Shown here one piece after another: positions 1 to 8,556 of a stretch of 64,000 nt of DNA. Numbering within the stretch: position 1 is the first letter of the stretch; the number at the start of each line of letters is the position of its first letter. The stretch is from assembly GCA_021390615.1 (NCBI GenBank), contig JAJEJU010000020.1, positions 62,001-126,000 of the forward strand, written 5' to 3'. Under the pieces are notes generated by a model, which had not been told where the DNA came from, did not search any database, and worked only from the letters and a program-made list of their open reading frames with translations. This DNA is from Rhodanobacteraceae bacterium ZG21-1 (GTDB taxonomy: Bacteria; Pseudomonadota; Gammaproteobacteria; Xanthomonadales; Rhodanobacteraceae). The position numbers and the translations under genes were made by a program.

Positions 1-333
1 ACAGCCGAGGTCGTCCAGGGTCAGCACTTCGGAAGGAATGGTGCGGAATACCGCGCCGGCGCCGCGGTTCTGGTTGAACGCGTTGACGCGGAAACGCGCC
101 AGACCGGGGATCTCGAAGGAGAAGTCGGTCTCCAGGAATTCCTCGAAGTCGCGCCGCTGCTTGTCCGACATGATGTCGTAGATCAGCGAATGGACCTGCT
201 TGTGCTCCAGCGCCGGCATGTTGATGCGGCGCACGTCGCCGTCCACGCGGATCATCGGCGGCAGCCCGGCGGACAGGTGCAAGTCCGAGGCCTTGTTCTT
301 CACCGAGAAGGCAAGCAGTTCGGCGATATCCAT
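1..333 (-). CDS. pilT: Type IV pilus retraction ATPase PilT (N-terminal part, cut by window edge)
   Basis: PilT is the hexameric cytoplasmic ATPase that depolymerises type IV pili and drives twitching motility. The 111 visible residues open with MDIAELLAFSVKNKASDLHL and contain the family-typical N-terminal segment (SAGLPPMIRVDGDVRRI) and the ALEHKQVHSLIYDIM stretch, followed by FRVNAFNQNRGAGAVFR. This is the PAS-like N-terminal domain that precedes the AAA+ core. The ATPase core, with Walker A and the Asp/His boxes, lies beyond position 1. It is divergent from proC. In many proteobacteria pilT lies beside yggS, proC and yggT, and this neighbourhood keeps proC and yggT. Confidence 0.93.
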   Translation of the reverse strand, partial: MDIAELLAFSVKNKASDLHLSAGLPPMIRVDGDVRRINMPALEHKQVHSLIYDIMSDKQRRDFEEFLETDFSFEIPGLARFRVNAFNQNRGAGAVFRTIPSEVLTLDDLGC

Positions 334-632
334 CTGGCGTCCCCCTTAAACCGATCGTCTGGCAACATGGCGCGGCCCCCGGAGCATCGCGACAAACGCA
401 GATCCAGGCAAGCCGCCGACGCCGCCTGAGCCCCGAGCATCTCAACCCCCATGAAGCGCGCCGATACTACCCGCCGCACGCCCCGCCCGGCCAGTCTTTC
501 ATGGAAGGCGTGCGCAAAGTACCGACCCGGTTGGCAATCCGCCCGCACCGGGCCGACGCTGGGCGGGCCAGGCTTGCCCGCCGCGGGCGCTCCGGTAAGG
601 TAGGCGGCCCGAGGCCTCGCAGGACCCCTTCC
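334..632. other. Divergent intergenic stretch between pilT and proC
   Basis: 299 bases without a convincing gene; it must carry both promoters. The proC-frame sequence upstream of 633 is open but Arg-rich and unlike ProC, so I treat it as non-coding. Confidence 0.45.
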
Positions 633-1481
633 ATGACACGACTTGCCTTCGTCGGCGGCGGCAACATGGCGCGCAGCCTGATCGGCGGGCTGCTCAAGAC
701 CGGCGTGGCGGCCGCCGCCATCCGCGTGGCCGAACCCGGCGCCGAAGCGCGCGAGGCGCTGGGCCGCGATTTCGGCGTCGCCTGCTATGCCGAAAACCGC
801 CTGGCGGTGGCCGAGGCCGAGATCGTGGTGCTGGCGGTGAAGCCGCAGATCATGCCGGCGCTCCAGGCCGAGCTGCGCGAACCGCTGCAGCGCAGCCGCC
901 CGCTGTTGATCTCGATCGCCGCCGGCGTGCGCATCGACCAGTTGGAGCGCTGGTTCGGCCATACCTTGCCGGTCGTGCGCTGCATGCCGAATACCCCGGC
1001 CCTGATCGGCGCCGGCGCCACCGGCCTGTGCGCGAACGGACGGGTCGGCCCCGCCCAGCGCGCGCAGGCGCAGCACGTGCTCGACGCCACCGGCCTCACC
1101 CGCTGGATCGAGGACGAAGCGCAGATGGACACGGTCACCGCCCTGTCCGGCTCGGGTCCGGCCTATTTCTTCGCCCTCGTCGAGGCGCTCGAAGCCGCTG
1201 CGGTGGCCCAGGGCCTGCCGCGCGACACGGCGCGCGCGCTGGCCGCGCAGACCTGCTTGGGCGCCGGGCGCATGCTGGCGGAGAGCGGCGAGGATCCGGC
1301 CGAGCTGCGCCGGCGGGTGACCTCGCCCAACGGCACCACCCAGGCCGCGCTGGAAAGCTTCCGCGACGACGGGCTGGCCGGGCTGGTCGCACGCGCCGTC
1401 GCCGCAGCCACGCGTCGTGGCGCGGAACTGGCCGAGCAACTGGATCGCGCCGCGCCGGACGCGGCGCCGGGATCGCACTAG
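633..1481 (+). CDS. proC: Pyrroline-5-carboxylate reductase
   Basis: Catalyses the last step of proline synthesis, NAD(P)H-dependent reduction of 1-pyrroline-5-carboxylate, in the cytoplasm. The 282-residue product has the Rossmann motif FVGGGNMA near residues 6-13, the CMPNTPA loop and the family signature (TSPNGTTQAALESF) near the C-terminus. I chose the ATG at 633 because the protein aligns from MTRLAFVGGG; the open frame extends upstream but that part is not protein-like. yggT follows after 95 bases in the same direction, a common pairing. Confidence 0.95.
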   Translation: MTRLAFVGGGNMARSLIGGLLKTGVAAAAIRVAEPGAEAREALGRDFGVACYAENRLAVAEAEIVVLAVKPQIMPALQAELREPLQRSRPLLISIAAGVRIDQLERWFGHTLPVVRCMPNTPALIGAGATGLCANGRVGPAQRAQAQHVLDATGLTRWIEDEAQMDTVTALSGSGPAYFFALVEALEAAAVAQGLPRDTARALAAQTCLGAGRMLAESGEDPAELRRRVTSPNGTTQAALESFRDDGLAGLVARAVAAATRRGAELAEQLDRAAPDAAPGSH

Positions 1482-1576
1482 GACCCGCGCTCTTCCAGGG
1501 GTGCCGTTGGTTGATTGGCGAAGCGGCGCCCCTGGCCTACTCTTGCCAGGCTTTTCCCTAGTCCGGCGGGACCCGC

Positions 1577-2143
1577 GTGCTCAGCATCCTCTACTTCCTG
1601 ATCCAGATCGTGTTCGGCATGCTGGGCATGCTGTTCGTGCTGCGCCTGCTGGCCGAGGCCAGCCGCGCGGACTTCAGCAATCCGCTCTGCCAGCTCATCT
1701 ATCGCCTGAGCAATCCGGTGCTGGCGCCGATCCGGCGGGTGCTGCCGAACTGGCGCCGCATCAACCTGGCCGCCCTGCTGGTGGCCTGGCTGCTCATGCT
1801 GATCGAGCGCGTGCTGCTGTCGACCCTGTCCGGACCGTTCCCCGGCTTCCTGTCGCTGGCGGTGCTGTCGCTGGCCGATCTGCTCGACTTCGTGCTGGTG
1901 TTCTATCTGGTGGTGATCTTCGTCTGGAGCCTGCTCAGCCTGTTCCAGACCGACCGGCGCCACCCGCTGCTGCGGCTGATCGGCAACCTCGCCGAACCGC
2001 CGCTGCGCCCTCTGCGCGGCCGCGTGGTCGCGGGCGGCCTGGACTTCTCGCCGTGGCTGGCGATGGTGGTTCTGGAGCTGCTGCGCCTCCTGCTGGTCAA
2101 CCCGCTGCTCAGCCTGGGCTCCAGGCTTGCCCTCGGCGGCTGA
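1577..2143 (+). CDS. yggT: YggT family integral membrane protein
   Basis: A 188-residue hydrophobic inner-membrane protein made of two tandem YggT modules. Each has two membrane spans and the family motif around SNPLCQLIYRLSNPVLAPIRRVLP (residues about 35-58), with a second copy ending in LRPLRGRV. The start is GTG (LSILYFLIQIVFGMLGMLF). Family members sit beside proC, and roles in osmotic tolerance or membrane protein assembly have been proposed; the molecular function is not settled. Confidence 0.9.
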   Translation: MLSILYFLIQIVFGMLGMLFVLRLLAEASRADFSNPLCQLIYRLSNPVLAPIRRVLPNWRRINLAALLVAWLLMLIERVLLSTLSGPFPGFLSLAVLSLADLLDFVLVFYLVVIFVWSLLSLFQTDRRHPLLRLIGNLAEPPLRPLRGRVVAGGLDFSPWLAMVVLELLRLLLVNPLLSLGSRLALGG

Positions 2144-2238
2144 GTGCCGCTGTCCCGCCACCGCCATGCCTCGATGCCGGCCTTCGCAGCCGGCCTACCA
2201 CCCATCCGCATGCACGTTCTTTCAAGGAAGGTACTGCC

Positions 2239-4332
2239 ATGAAAACTCCGCTTCGCCTGTGCCTGCTCGCCGCCGGCATCCTCGCCGCCGGCTGCGACCG
2301 CACGCCGCCGGCCACCAGCTCGGCCACCCCGCCTGACCAGGGCCGGCCGGCCGCCGCGGCATCGACGCAGAAGCCCGACGTGGTCGCGGCGAACATCGAC
2401 GCTTCGGTGAATCCCGGCGACGACTTCTTCGACTACGCCAACGGCAGCTGGCTGAAGAGCCACCAGATCCCCGCCAGCGAGGCGAGCTGGGGCATCGGGC
2501 AAGTCGTGCAGGAAGACCTCTACACCCGCCTGCGCTCGATCAACGAGCAGGCCGCGGCGCAAGCTCAGGCCGCCAAGGGCAGCGACGAGCAGAAGATCGG
2601 CGACTTCTGGACCGTGGCGATGGACGAGGGTCTGGCCGACCGCCTCGGGCCGGCTCCGCTGAAGGACGAGCTGACCCGGATCGACGCGATCACCGACATC
2701 CAGGGCGCGCTGGACGAGAGCTTCGCCCTGCACCGACTCGGCCTGGACTCGCTGTTCGGCTTCGCCGTGGCCCAGGACGAAAAGCAGAGCGACGCGATGG
2801 CGGTGCATCTGTACCAGGGCGGGCTCGGCCTGCCGGACCGCGACTACTATTTCAATACCGAAGCCGGCGTGGCCAAGGCGCGCACGGCCTATGTCGAGCA
2901 CCTGCGGCGCATGTTCAAGCTGCTCGGCTCCGACGACGCGGCGGCGGCCAAGAGCGCCGACCAGGTGATGGCGTTCGAGACCGCGCTGGCCAAGAACTCG
3001 CGCAAGCTGGAAGACCTGCGCGATCCGCAGAAGAACTACAACAAGATGACGCCGGCCGAGCTGACCCGCCGCTACACCCCGGCGATCGCCTGGGGCCCGC
3101 GCCTCGGCGCCTGGAAGCTCGATGCCGCCTCGGTGATCGTCGGGCAGCCGGAATTCTTCGGCAACCTGCAGGACCTGCTCAAGCAGACGCCGGTGCCGGT
3201 GCTGCGCGACTACCTGCGCGTGCATCTGGCCGATGCCTACGCGCCCTGCCTGGGCAAGGACTTCTACGCCGCCTTCTTCGACTTCTACGGCCATGAGCTG
3301 TCCGGCCAGGAACAGCCGCGGCCCCGCTGGAAGCGCGTGCTGAACGCCGAAGGCGGCCCGCTGTCCATGATCCTGGGGCGCATTTTCGTCAAGGCGTATT
3401 TCCCCGAGCAGACCAAGCAGCGCTACAACACCCTGGTCGACGCCATCCGCACCGCCTACGGCGAGCGCATCGACCGGCTGGACTGGATGAGCGACGCGAC
3501 CAAGGCCAAGGCCCACGAGAAGCTGGCCGCGGTGACCCAGAAGGTCGGCTACCCGGACCACTGGAAGGACTATTCCACCCTGGACATCGGCCGCGATTCG
3601 TTCGCGCAGAACGCGATGGCGGTGCAGCGTTGGGAGTTCGACGACATGCTGTCGAAATTCGGCAAGCCGGTCGACCGCAGCGAGTGGGACATGAGCCCGC
3701 AGACCTACAACGCCTACTACAACCCCTCGAACAACGAGATCGTGCTGCCTGCCGCGCAGTTCACCATCCCCGGCTTCGCCGACGGCGACATCGACGACGC
3801 CGTGGTCTACGGCTATGCCGCCGCCTCCACCATCGGCCACGAGTTGACCCACGGCTTCGACGACCAGGGCCGCCAGTTCGACGCCAAGGGCAACCTCGCC
3901 AACTGGTGGACCAAGGACGACGCGGACAAATTCCAGCAACGCGCCGCGGTGATGGTGAAGCAGTTCAACGCCTATGAGCCGCTGCCCGGCCTGCACATCA
4001 ACGGCCAGGCCAGCCTGGGCGAGAACATCGCGGACTTCGGCGGCCTGCTGATCGGCCTCGACGCCTTCAAGAAGACCGAACAATACAAGAAGGGCGAGAA
4101 GATCGCCGGCTTCACTCCGCTGCAGCGCTTCTTCCTGGGCTATGCGCTGTCCTGGCTGTACGAGGAACACGAAGCGGCGCTGCGCCGCGGCCTGCTCAGC
4201 GACGTGCATGCGCCGGCTAAGTGGCGCGTCAACGGGCCGCTGTCGAACATGCCCGACTTCTACGAAGCCTTCGGCGTGAAGCCGGGCCAGAAGATGTGGC
4301 GCGACGAAGCGGACCGCGTGCGGATCTGGTGA
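2239..4332 (+). CDS. M13 family metallopeptidase (PepO/neprilysin-like), lipoprotein
   Basis: Zinc endopeptidase that cleaves oligopeptides, probably anchored in the cell envelope. The 697-residue product starts with a lipoprotein signal peptide whose lipobox is LAAGC near residue 19. The zinc site is HELTH at residues 534-538, with the third ligand Glu595 in GENIADFGG, and the N-terminal domain has the DDFFDYANGSW motif. The length is normal for bacterial M13 enzymes. The ATG at 2239 is preceded by AAGGA. A strong inverted repeat follows the stop codon. Confidence 0.93.
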   Translation: MKTPLRLCLLAAGILAAGCDRTPPATSSATPPDQGRPAAAASTQKPDVVAANIDASVNPGDDFFDYANGSWLKSHQIPASEASWGIGQVVQEDLYTRLRSINEQAAAQAQAAKGSDEQKIGDFWTVAMDEGLADRLGPAPLKDELTRIDAITDIQGALDESFALHRLGLDSLFGFAVAQDEKQSDAMAVHLYQGGLGLPDRDYYFNTEAGVAKARTAYVEHLRRMFKLLGSDDAAAAKSADQVMAFETALAKNSRKLEDLRDPQKNYNKMTPAELTRRYTPAIAWGPRLGAWKLDAASVIVGQPEFFGNLQDLLKQTPVPVLRDYLRVHLADAYAPCLGKDFYAAFFDFYGHELSGQEQPRPRWKRVLNAEGGPLSMILGRIFVKAYFPEQTKQRYNTLVDAIRTAYGERIDRLDWMSDATKAKAHEKLAAVTQKVGYPDHWKDYSTLDIGRDSFAQNAMAVQRWEFDDMLSKFGKPVDRSEWDMSPQTYNAYYNPSNNEIVLPAAQFTIPGFADGDIDDAVVYGYAAASTIGHELTHGFDDQGRQFDAKGNLANWWTKDDADKFQQRAAVMVKQFNAYEPLPGLHINGQASLGENIADFGGLLIGLDAFKKTEQYKKGEKIAGFTPLQRFFLGYALSWLYEEHEAALRRGLLSDVHAPAKWRVNGPLSNMPDFYEAFGVKPGQKMWRDEADRVRIW

Positions 4333-4339
4333 TAATCAT

Positions 4340-4371
4340 CGCGCCGGTCCGGCCATGACCGGGCCGGCGCG
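4340..4371 (+). terminator. Hairpin after the M13 peptidase gene
   Basis: A 13-base-pair stem with one T-G wobble, CGCGCCGGTCCGG against CCGGGCCGGCGCG, and a six-base loop, starts 8 bases after the stop. No T-run follows, so it is a terminator-like or 3'-end-protecting structure rather than a canonical intrinsic terminator. Confidence 0.55.
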
Positions 4372-4574
4372 ACGATCTATCGCTGACCCAGTGCGGGCGG
4401 GTCGATCGCCTGCCGGTTTCCACAAGTGGGCGCGCCCGTGCGCCCGCTATCGGGAAAGGCCATCTGCTCCGGACCCGCGCGCGCGGAGCGCTCCGACACT
4501 GCTACGCGATGCGCTGCGATGCCCGAGCCTGAGCGCAGCGAAACCGCCTCGACCATGCCTTGCCGGCGATAGTC

Positions 4575-5372
4575 TCAGCGCCGGGCCCACTGCGCGATGA
4601 TGCGGTGCAGTTCGTCCAGGCCGTCGAACAGCGCGGCCGGCCCCGGCTGCAGGATGATCGGCGACTTGATCTCGTAGAGGTCGCCGCTTTGCACCGCCGG
4701 AATCGCCGACCAGCCCGGCCGCGCCTTGACCCGCTCGGGGCGGAAGCGCTTGCCGCACCAGGAACCCAGGATGATGTCCGGTGCGCGCCGCACTACCTCG
4801 TCGCCGTCGGCCACGATGCGCTGGCGCGCCAGCGGTTCGCGCGCCAGTTCGGGAAATGCATCGTCGCCACCGGCGATGCCGATCAGCTCGGCGACCCAGC
4901 GGATGCCGCTGATGATCGGCTCGTCCCATTCCTCGAAATACACCTTGGGCCGCCGCGGCAGTGACGCGGCGGCATCGCGCACCGCAGCGAGATGCTGCTC
5001 CGCCCGCTGCGCATAGGCCTCGGCGGCGGCCGTCGCGCCGACCATCGCGCCGAGGCGGCGGATATAGGCGAGGATGCCGTCCACGCTGCGGTGGTTGCTG
5101 ATCCACACTTCCACGCCGGCCTTGATCAGTTCGCGCGCGATGTCGGCCTGGATGTCGGAGAAGCCGATCGCCAGGTCCGGTTCGAGCCGCAGGATCTCGC
5201 CGATCTTGGCGCTGGTGAAGGCCGAGACCTTGGGCTTCTCCTTGCGCGCCTGCGGCGGCCTGACGGTAAAGCCCGAGATGCCGACGATGCGCTGCTGCTC
5301 GCCCAGCGCGTAGAGCACCTCGGTGGGCTCCTCGGTGAGGCACACGATGCGCTGCGGAAAGCCGTCGGCCAT
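4575..5372 (-). CDS. Cobalamin-binding-type periplasmic-binding-fold protein (BtuF-like)
   Basis: A 265-residue class III substrate-binding-fold protein. The N-terminal half has IVCLTEEPTEVLYALGEQQRIVGISGFTV and EPDLAIGFSDIQADIARELIKAGVEVWI, matching the BtuF/FhuD layout; the second lobe contains FEEWDEPIISGIRWVAELIGIAGG. It has no signal peptide (it begins MADGFPQRIVCL), unlike true periplasmic BtuF, so it may act in the cytoplasm. It is the last gene of a unit with pdxH and yjbQ, 10 bases after yjbQ. Annotated relatives are called cobalamin-binding proteins; the ligand is not proven by sequence. Confidence 0.75.
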   Translation of the reverse strand: MADGFPQRIVCLTEEPTEVLYALGEQQRIVGISGFTVRPPQARKEKPKVSAFTSAKIGEILRLEPDLAIGFSDIQADIARELIKAGVEVWISNHRSVDGILAYIRRLGAMVGATAAAEAYAQRAEQHLAAVRDAAASLPRRPKVYFEEWDEPIISGIRWVAELIGIAGGDDAFPELAREPLARQRIVADGDEVVRRAPDIILGSWCGKRFRPERVKARPGWSAIPAVQSGDLYEIKSPIILQPGPAALFDGLDELHRIIAQWARR

Positions 5373-5382
5373 GCCCGTGCGC

Positions 5383-5808
5383 TCAGCAGCCGACGACGGT
5401 CGTCAGCACTTCGCGCTGGTGCGGCCGCGTGCGGTGTTCCCACAAGTAGATGCCCTGCCAGGTGCCGAGCAGCAGCCGGCCGTCGCCGAGCGGTATGTTC
5501 ACGCTGACTCCGGCCAGCACGCTGCGCACGTGCCCCGGCATGTCGTCCGGCCCTTCCGCGTCGTGATGGAACAGCGCGTCGCCGTCCGGCACCGCCCGGG
5601 CGAACCAGCGCTCCAGGTCGCCGCGCACGTCCGGGTCGGCGTTCTCGCTGATCAGCAGCGAGCAGCTGGTATGCCGGGTAAATACGTTGACCAGGCCGCT
5701 GCGCAAGCCGCTGCCGCGCACCGCCGTGGCCACCCGCTCGCTGATGTCGATGAAGCCGCGGCCCGGGGTGGCCACCGTGAAGCCATCCCGGACCACCGTC
5801 GCGTTCAC
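5383..5808 (-). CDS. yjbQ: YjbQ family protein (secondary thiamine-phosphate synthase-like)
   Basis: A 141-residue single-domain protein of the UPF0047/YjbQ family, some members of which have weak thiamine-phosphate synthase activity. Family motifs visible are NVFTRHTSCSLLISENADPDV, DALFHHDAEGPDDMPGHVRS and LLLGTWQGIYLWEHRTRPH; the conserved His residues form the presumed active site. The start is GTG, whose first bases overlap the pdxH stop codon (GTGA), which indicates translational coupling. Confidence 0.88.
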   Translation of the reverse strand: MNATVVRDGFTVATPGRGFIDISERVATAVRGSGLRSGLVNVFTRHTSCSLLISENADPDVRGDLERWFARAVPDGDALFHHDAEGPDDMPGHVRSVLAGVSVNIPLGDGRLLLGTWQGIYLWEHRTRPHQREVLTTVVGC

Positions 5809-6392
5809 GGGTAGAGCAACCGGCTGGTCCAGGTCTGGCCGTGGCGGCTCCAGCGCACCCGCTCGTGCAGCCGGTATTGCGCGCCGTACCAGAATTCGAC
5901 CATGTCCGGCTCCACCACATAGCCGCCCCAGTGCGGCGGACGCGGCACGTCCTGGCCCTCGAACTCGTGTTCGTAGCGGGCCACCCGCTGCTCGAAGGTG
6001 TCGCGATCCGGCAGGGTCTGCGACTGCAGCGAGGCCCAGGCGCCGATCTGGCTGGGCCGCGGCCGGGTGGCGAAATAGGCGTCCGACTCCTCCGGCAGCA
6101 GCTTGCGGGCGACGCCCTCGGCACGCACCTGCACGCCGTCGCGCAGCTGCTTCCAGTGGAAGCACAGGGCTACCTGCGCATGCGCCTCCAACTGGCCGCC
6201 CTTGTCGCTCTGATAGTTGCTGTGGAAACGAAAGCCGCGCTCGTCCGCCCCCTTGAGCAGGACGATGCGCGAACTCACCCGGCCGTTGGCGTCGGCGGTG
6301 GCCAGGTTCATCGCGGTCGGCTCGCGCTCGCCGCTGGCCTTGGCCTCCTCCAGCAGTCGCAAGAAAGTATCCAGGATGTCTTGGTTCAACAT
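5805..6392 (-). CDS. pdxH: Pyridoxine/pyridoxamine 5'-phosphate oxidase
   Basis: FMN-dependent enzyme that makes pyridoxal 5'-phosphate from PNP or PMP. The 195-residue product has MNLATADANGRVSSRIVLLKGADERGFRFHSNYQSDKG (FMN and phosphate binding), RPRPSQIGAWASLQS and the C-terminal WGGYVVEPDMVEFW plus RLLYP ending typical of PdxH. The start at 6392 (MLNQDILDTFLRLLEEA) is favoured over an in-frame ATG 60 bases upstream. It is the first gene of the pdxH-yjbQ-BtuF-like unit and diverges from the kinase gene beyond. Confidence 0.95.
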   Translation of the reverse strand: MLNQDILDTFLRLLEEAKASGEREPTAMNLATADANGRVSSRIVLLKGADERGFRFHSNYQSDKGGQLEAHAQVALCFHWKQLRDGVQVRAEGVARKLLPEESDAYFATRPRPSQIGAWASLQSQTLPDRDTFEQRVARYEHEFEGQDVPRPPHWGGYVVEPDMVEFWYGAQYRLHERVRWSRHGQTWTSRLLYP

Positions 6393-6432
6393 GGGTCTTG
6401 AATCACAGGCGGCGCGCGTCATCATGTCGCGC

Positions 6433-7263
6433 ATGAGAGAGGATGCTAGCACGCAGAATCAGGCCCTGGCCGGCCACCTGCTCGACCACTACGCGGGGCG
6501 CATCGCGCGCGCCAGGCGGCCCTACATCCTGGGGCTTTCCGGCCTGCAGGGCAGCGGCAAGAGCAGCCTGGCCCGGGTGATGAAGACCGAGGCCGAGGCC
6601 CGCGGCTGGCCGACGGAAGTGCTTGCGCTGGACGATTTCTACTATTCGCGCAGCGATCGCGAGGCGCTGGCGCTGCAGGTGCATCCGCTGCTGCGCACGC
6701 GCGGCGTGCCCGGCACCCACGAAATCGAGCTGCTGCTGTCGGTGCTGGCCGCGCTGCCGCATGCCTCGGACAAGCTGCCGGTGTCCTGGCCGCGCTTCGA
6801 CAAGGGCCGCGACACGCGCACGCCGCCCTCGCGCTGGCCCAAGGTGGTGCGCCCGCCGAAGCTGGTGATCGTGGAAGGCTGGGCGCTGGGCATTCGCCCG
6901 CAGCGCGAGGCGGACCTGCAGACACCGGTGAACGCGCTGGAGCGCGACGAAGACCCCGAAGGCAGCTGGCGCCACTGGGTCAACAAGCAGCTGCGCGGCT
7001 ACCAGCCGCTATGGCGCAAATTCGATGCCTTGATCGAGCTGCAGGCGCCCGGTTGGGACGTGGTGCGCCAATGGCGCAGCGAGCAGGAGGAAGATCTGCT
7101 GGCGAAGCACGCGCCGCTGGCCATGGACGCGACTGCCATGCAGCGCTTCCTGGCGCATTTCGAGCGGCTGAGCCGGCATGCCCTGGCGACCCTGCCCGAA
7201 CTGGCCGACAGCTGCGTCGAATACGACGAGCAGCGCCACGTGGTCGCACTCAGCCACAACTGA
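6433..7263 (+). CDS. P-loop kinase related to D-glycerate 3-kinase (GLYK type)
   Basis: A 276-residue P-loop NTPase with Walker A GLQGSGKSS near residues 38-46, LALDDFYYSRSDREALA, HPLLRTRGVPGTHEIELL, PRFDKGRDTR and VIVEGWALGIRP. This order is characteristic of the plant/bacterial GLYK-type glycerate kinases and their fungal Tda10 relatives, related to pantothenate and uridine kinases. The expected reaction is ATP-dependent phosphorylation of D-glycerate, inferred from the family. An alternative start lies three codons upstream (6424). Confidence 0.8.
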   Translation: MREDASTQNQALAGHLLDHYAGRIARARRPYILGLSGLQGSGKSSLARVMKTEAEARGWPTEVLALDDFYYSRSDREALALQVHPLLRTRGVPGTHEIELLLSVLAALPHASDKLPVSWPRFDKGRDTRTPPSRWPKVVRPPKLVIVEGWALGIRPQREADLQTPVNALERDEDPEGSWRHWVNKQLRGYQPLWRKFDALIELQAPGWDVVRQWRSEQEEDLLAKHAPLAMDATAMQRFLAHFERLSRHALATLPELADSCVEYDEQRHVVALSHN

Positions 7264-7515
7264 CGGCCGGCCTCGCGGTCGGCTCACCCATCTGAGGTGC
7301 GGGACCGCGGGCTGCGCAGGCAAGCCGGCCTGTGCAAGCAGCGCAGGGCTGCATGATCGAAGACGAGGCAGCATGCCGTGCCGAATCGATACTTGCGCGC
7401 AGCCGTCATCGCACGGTCATGCACCGATCCATGGGCTTCCTCGGCCGGCACGCCCGGCAGTCCGGGCGCGCTTCGTCCCTGCGAACGCCGCGGACCAGCC
7501 GCCGCAGCGCTGGGC

Positions 7516-7860
7516 TCAGCCCTGCGGCTGCACCTGCACGGCGGTGCCGTAGGCCAGCACCTCGGTGACGCCCTCGGCCACCTCGTTGGCGTCGTAGCGC
7601 ATGCCCAGCACGGCGTTGGCGCCCATTGCGGCCGCATGCTGCAGCATCAGCTCGAAGGCTTCGCCGCGCGCCTTCTCGCACAGCTCGGTGTAGATCGTGA
7701 TGTTGCCGCCCACCAGGGTCTGCAAGGCGGCGCCGATATTGCCGACGACGCTGCGCGAGCGCACCGTGAGGCCGCGCACGATGCCCAGCGGGCGGACCAC
7801 CCGGTAACCGGGAATTTCGTTGCAGGTGCTGACCAGATGCTGCTGAACGGTGGCTGCCAT
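7516..7860 (-). CDS. YbjQ family (UPF0145) protein
   Basis: A 114-residue protein with the YbjQ core: STCNEIPGYRVVRPLGIVRGLTVRSRSVVGNIGAALQTLVGGNITIYTELCEKAR, followed by MLQHAAAMGANAVLGMRYDANEV. The family forms pentameric assemblies of unknown function, sometimes called putative heavy-metal-binding. It begins at the ATG at 7860, convergent with the kinase gene and divergent from aroK. Confidence 0.88.
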   Translation of the reverse strand: MAATVQQHLVSTCNEIPGYRVVRPLGIVRGLTVRSRSVVGNIGAALQTLVGGNITIYTELCEKARGEAFELMLQHAAAMGANAVLGMRYDANEVAEGVTEVLAYGTAVQVQPQG

Positions 7861-8001
7861 GAACGTGCTCTCCGAGACATGAAACGATGCGGCGGCGCAC
7901 CGCCGCGGATGCACGCATGCTGTGGCCGTCCGCACCGGCTTGCAAGCGACGCGAGATGCGCGCGGCGGAAGCGTCGCGGGCTTCCCTGCTAGCATTCGCC
8001 T

Positions 8002-8556
8002 ATGAATCCGTCGCGCAATCTGTTCATCGTCGGTCCGACCGGAGCCGGCAAGACCTCGATCGGCCGCCGCCTCGCCGAGCACTACGGCCTGGCCTTCGTC
8101 GACCTCGATCAGGCGATCGAGCAGCAGACCGGCGCCAGTGTCAGCACGGTGTTCGAGCTGGAGGGCGAGGCCGGCTTCCGCCAGCGCGAATGCGCCCTGC
8201 TGGACCGGCACAGCCGCGACGAAGACGTGCTGCTGGCGACCGGCGCCGGCGCCGTGCTGGACCCGGACAATCGCCGAAGCCTGGCCGAGCGCGGCTACGT
8301 GGTCTGGCTGCAGGCCAGCATCGAGCAGCAGCTCGAGCGCCTGGCCCGCGATCAGCGCCGCCCGCTGCTGGCCGGCGAAGATCGCCGCGCCCGCCTGGAA
8401 TCGATGTACGCCATCCGCACCCCGCTCTATCAGGACCTGGCCGACCTGGCCGTGCCCGGCCTGCACGAAGGCGTGATCGCCGCCGGCGAGCGCTGCATCG
8501 AACTGCTCGATCGCCACTGGCGGCGCCACGCCGCGAACCAGGAGTCCGCCGCATGA
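8002..8556 (+). CDS. aroK: Shikimate kinase
   Basis: Phosphorylates shikimate at the 3-hydroxyl in the chorismate pathway. The 184-residue product has Walker [10 protein letters not shown] (residues 11-19), the shikimate-binding FVDLDQAIE segment and [14 protein letters not shown]. The stop codon overlaps the aroB start (ATGA), so the pair is translationally coupled, as in many gammaproteobacteria. Confidence 0.95.
   Translation: MNPSRNLFIVGPTGAGKTSIGRRLAEHYGLAFVDLDQAIEQQTGASVSTVFELEGEAGFRQRECALLDRHSRDEDVLLATGAGAVLDPDNRRSLAERGYVVWLQASIEQQLERLARDQRRPLLAGEDRRARLESMYAIRTPLYQDLADLAVPGLHEGVIAAGERCIELLDRHWRRHAANQESAA

Noticed and set aside
1903-4209. Very long open frame antisense to the M13 peptidase gene
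   Set aside because: The product is Arg/Gly/Val-rich without family motifs; it mirrors the high-GC3 coding strand. Similar antisense frames under valS, proS and the permeases were rejected for the same reason.
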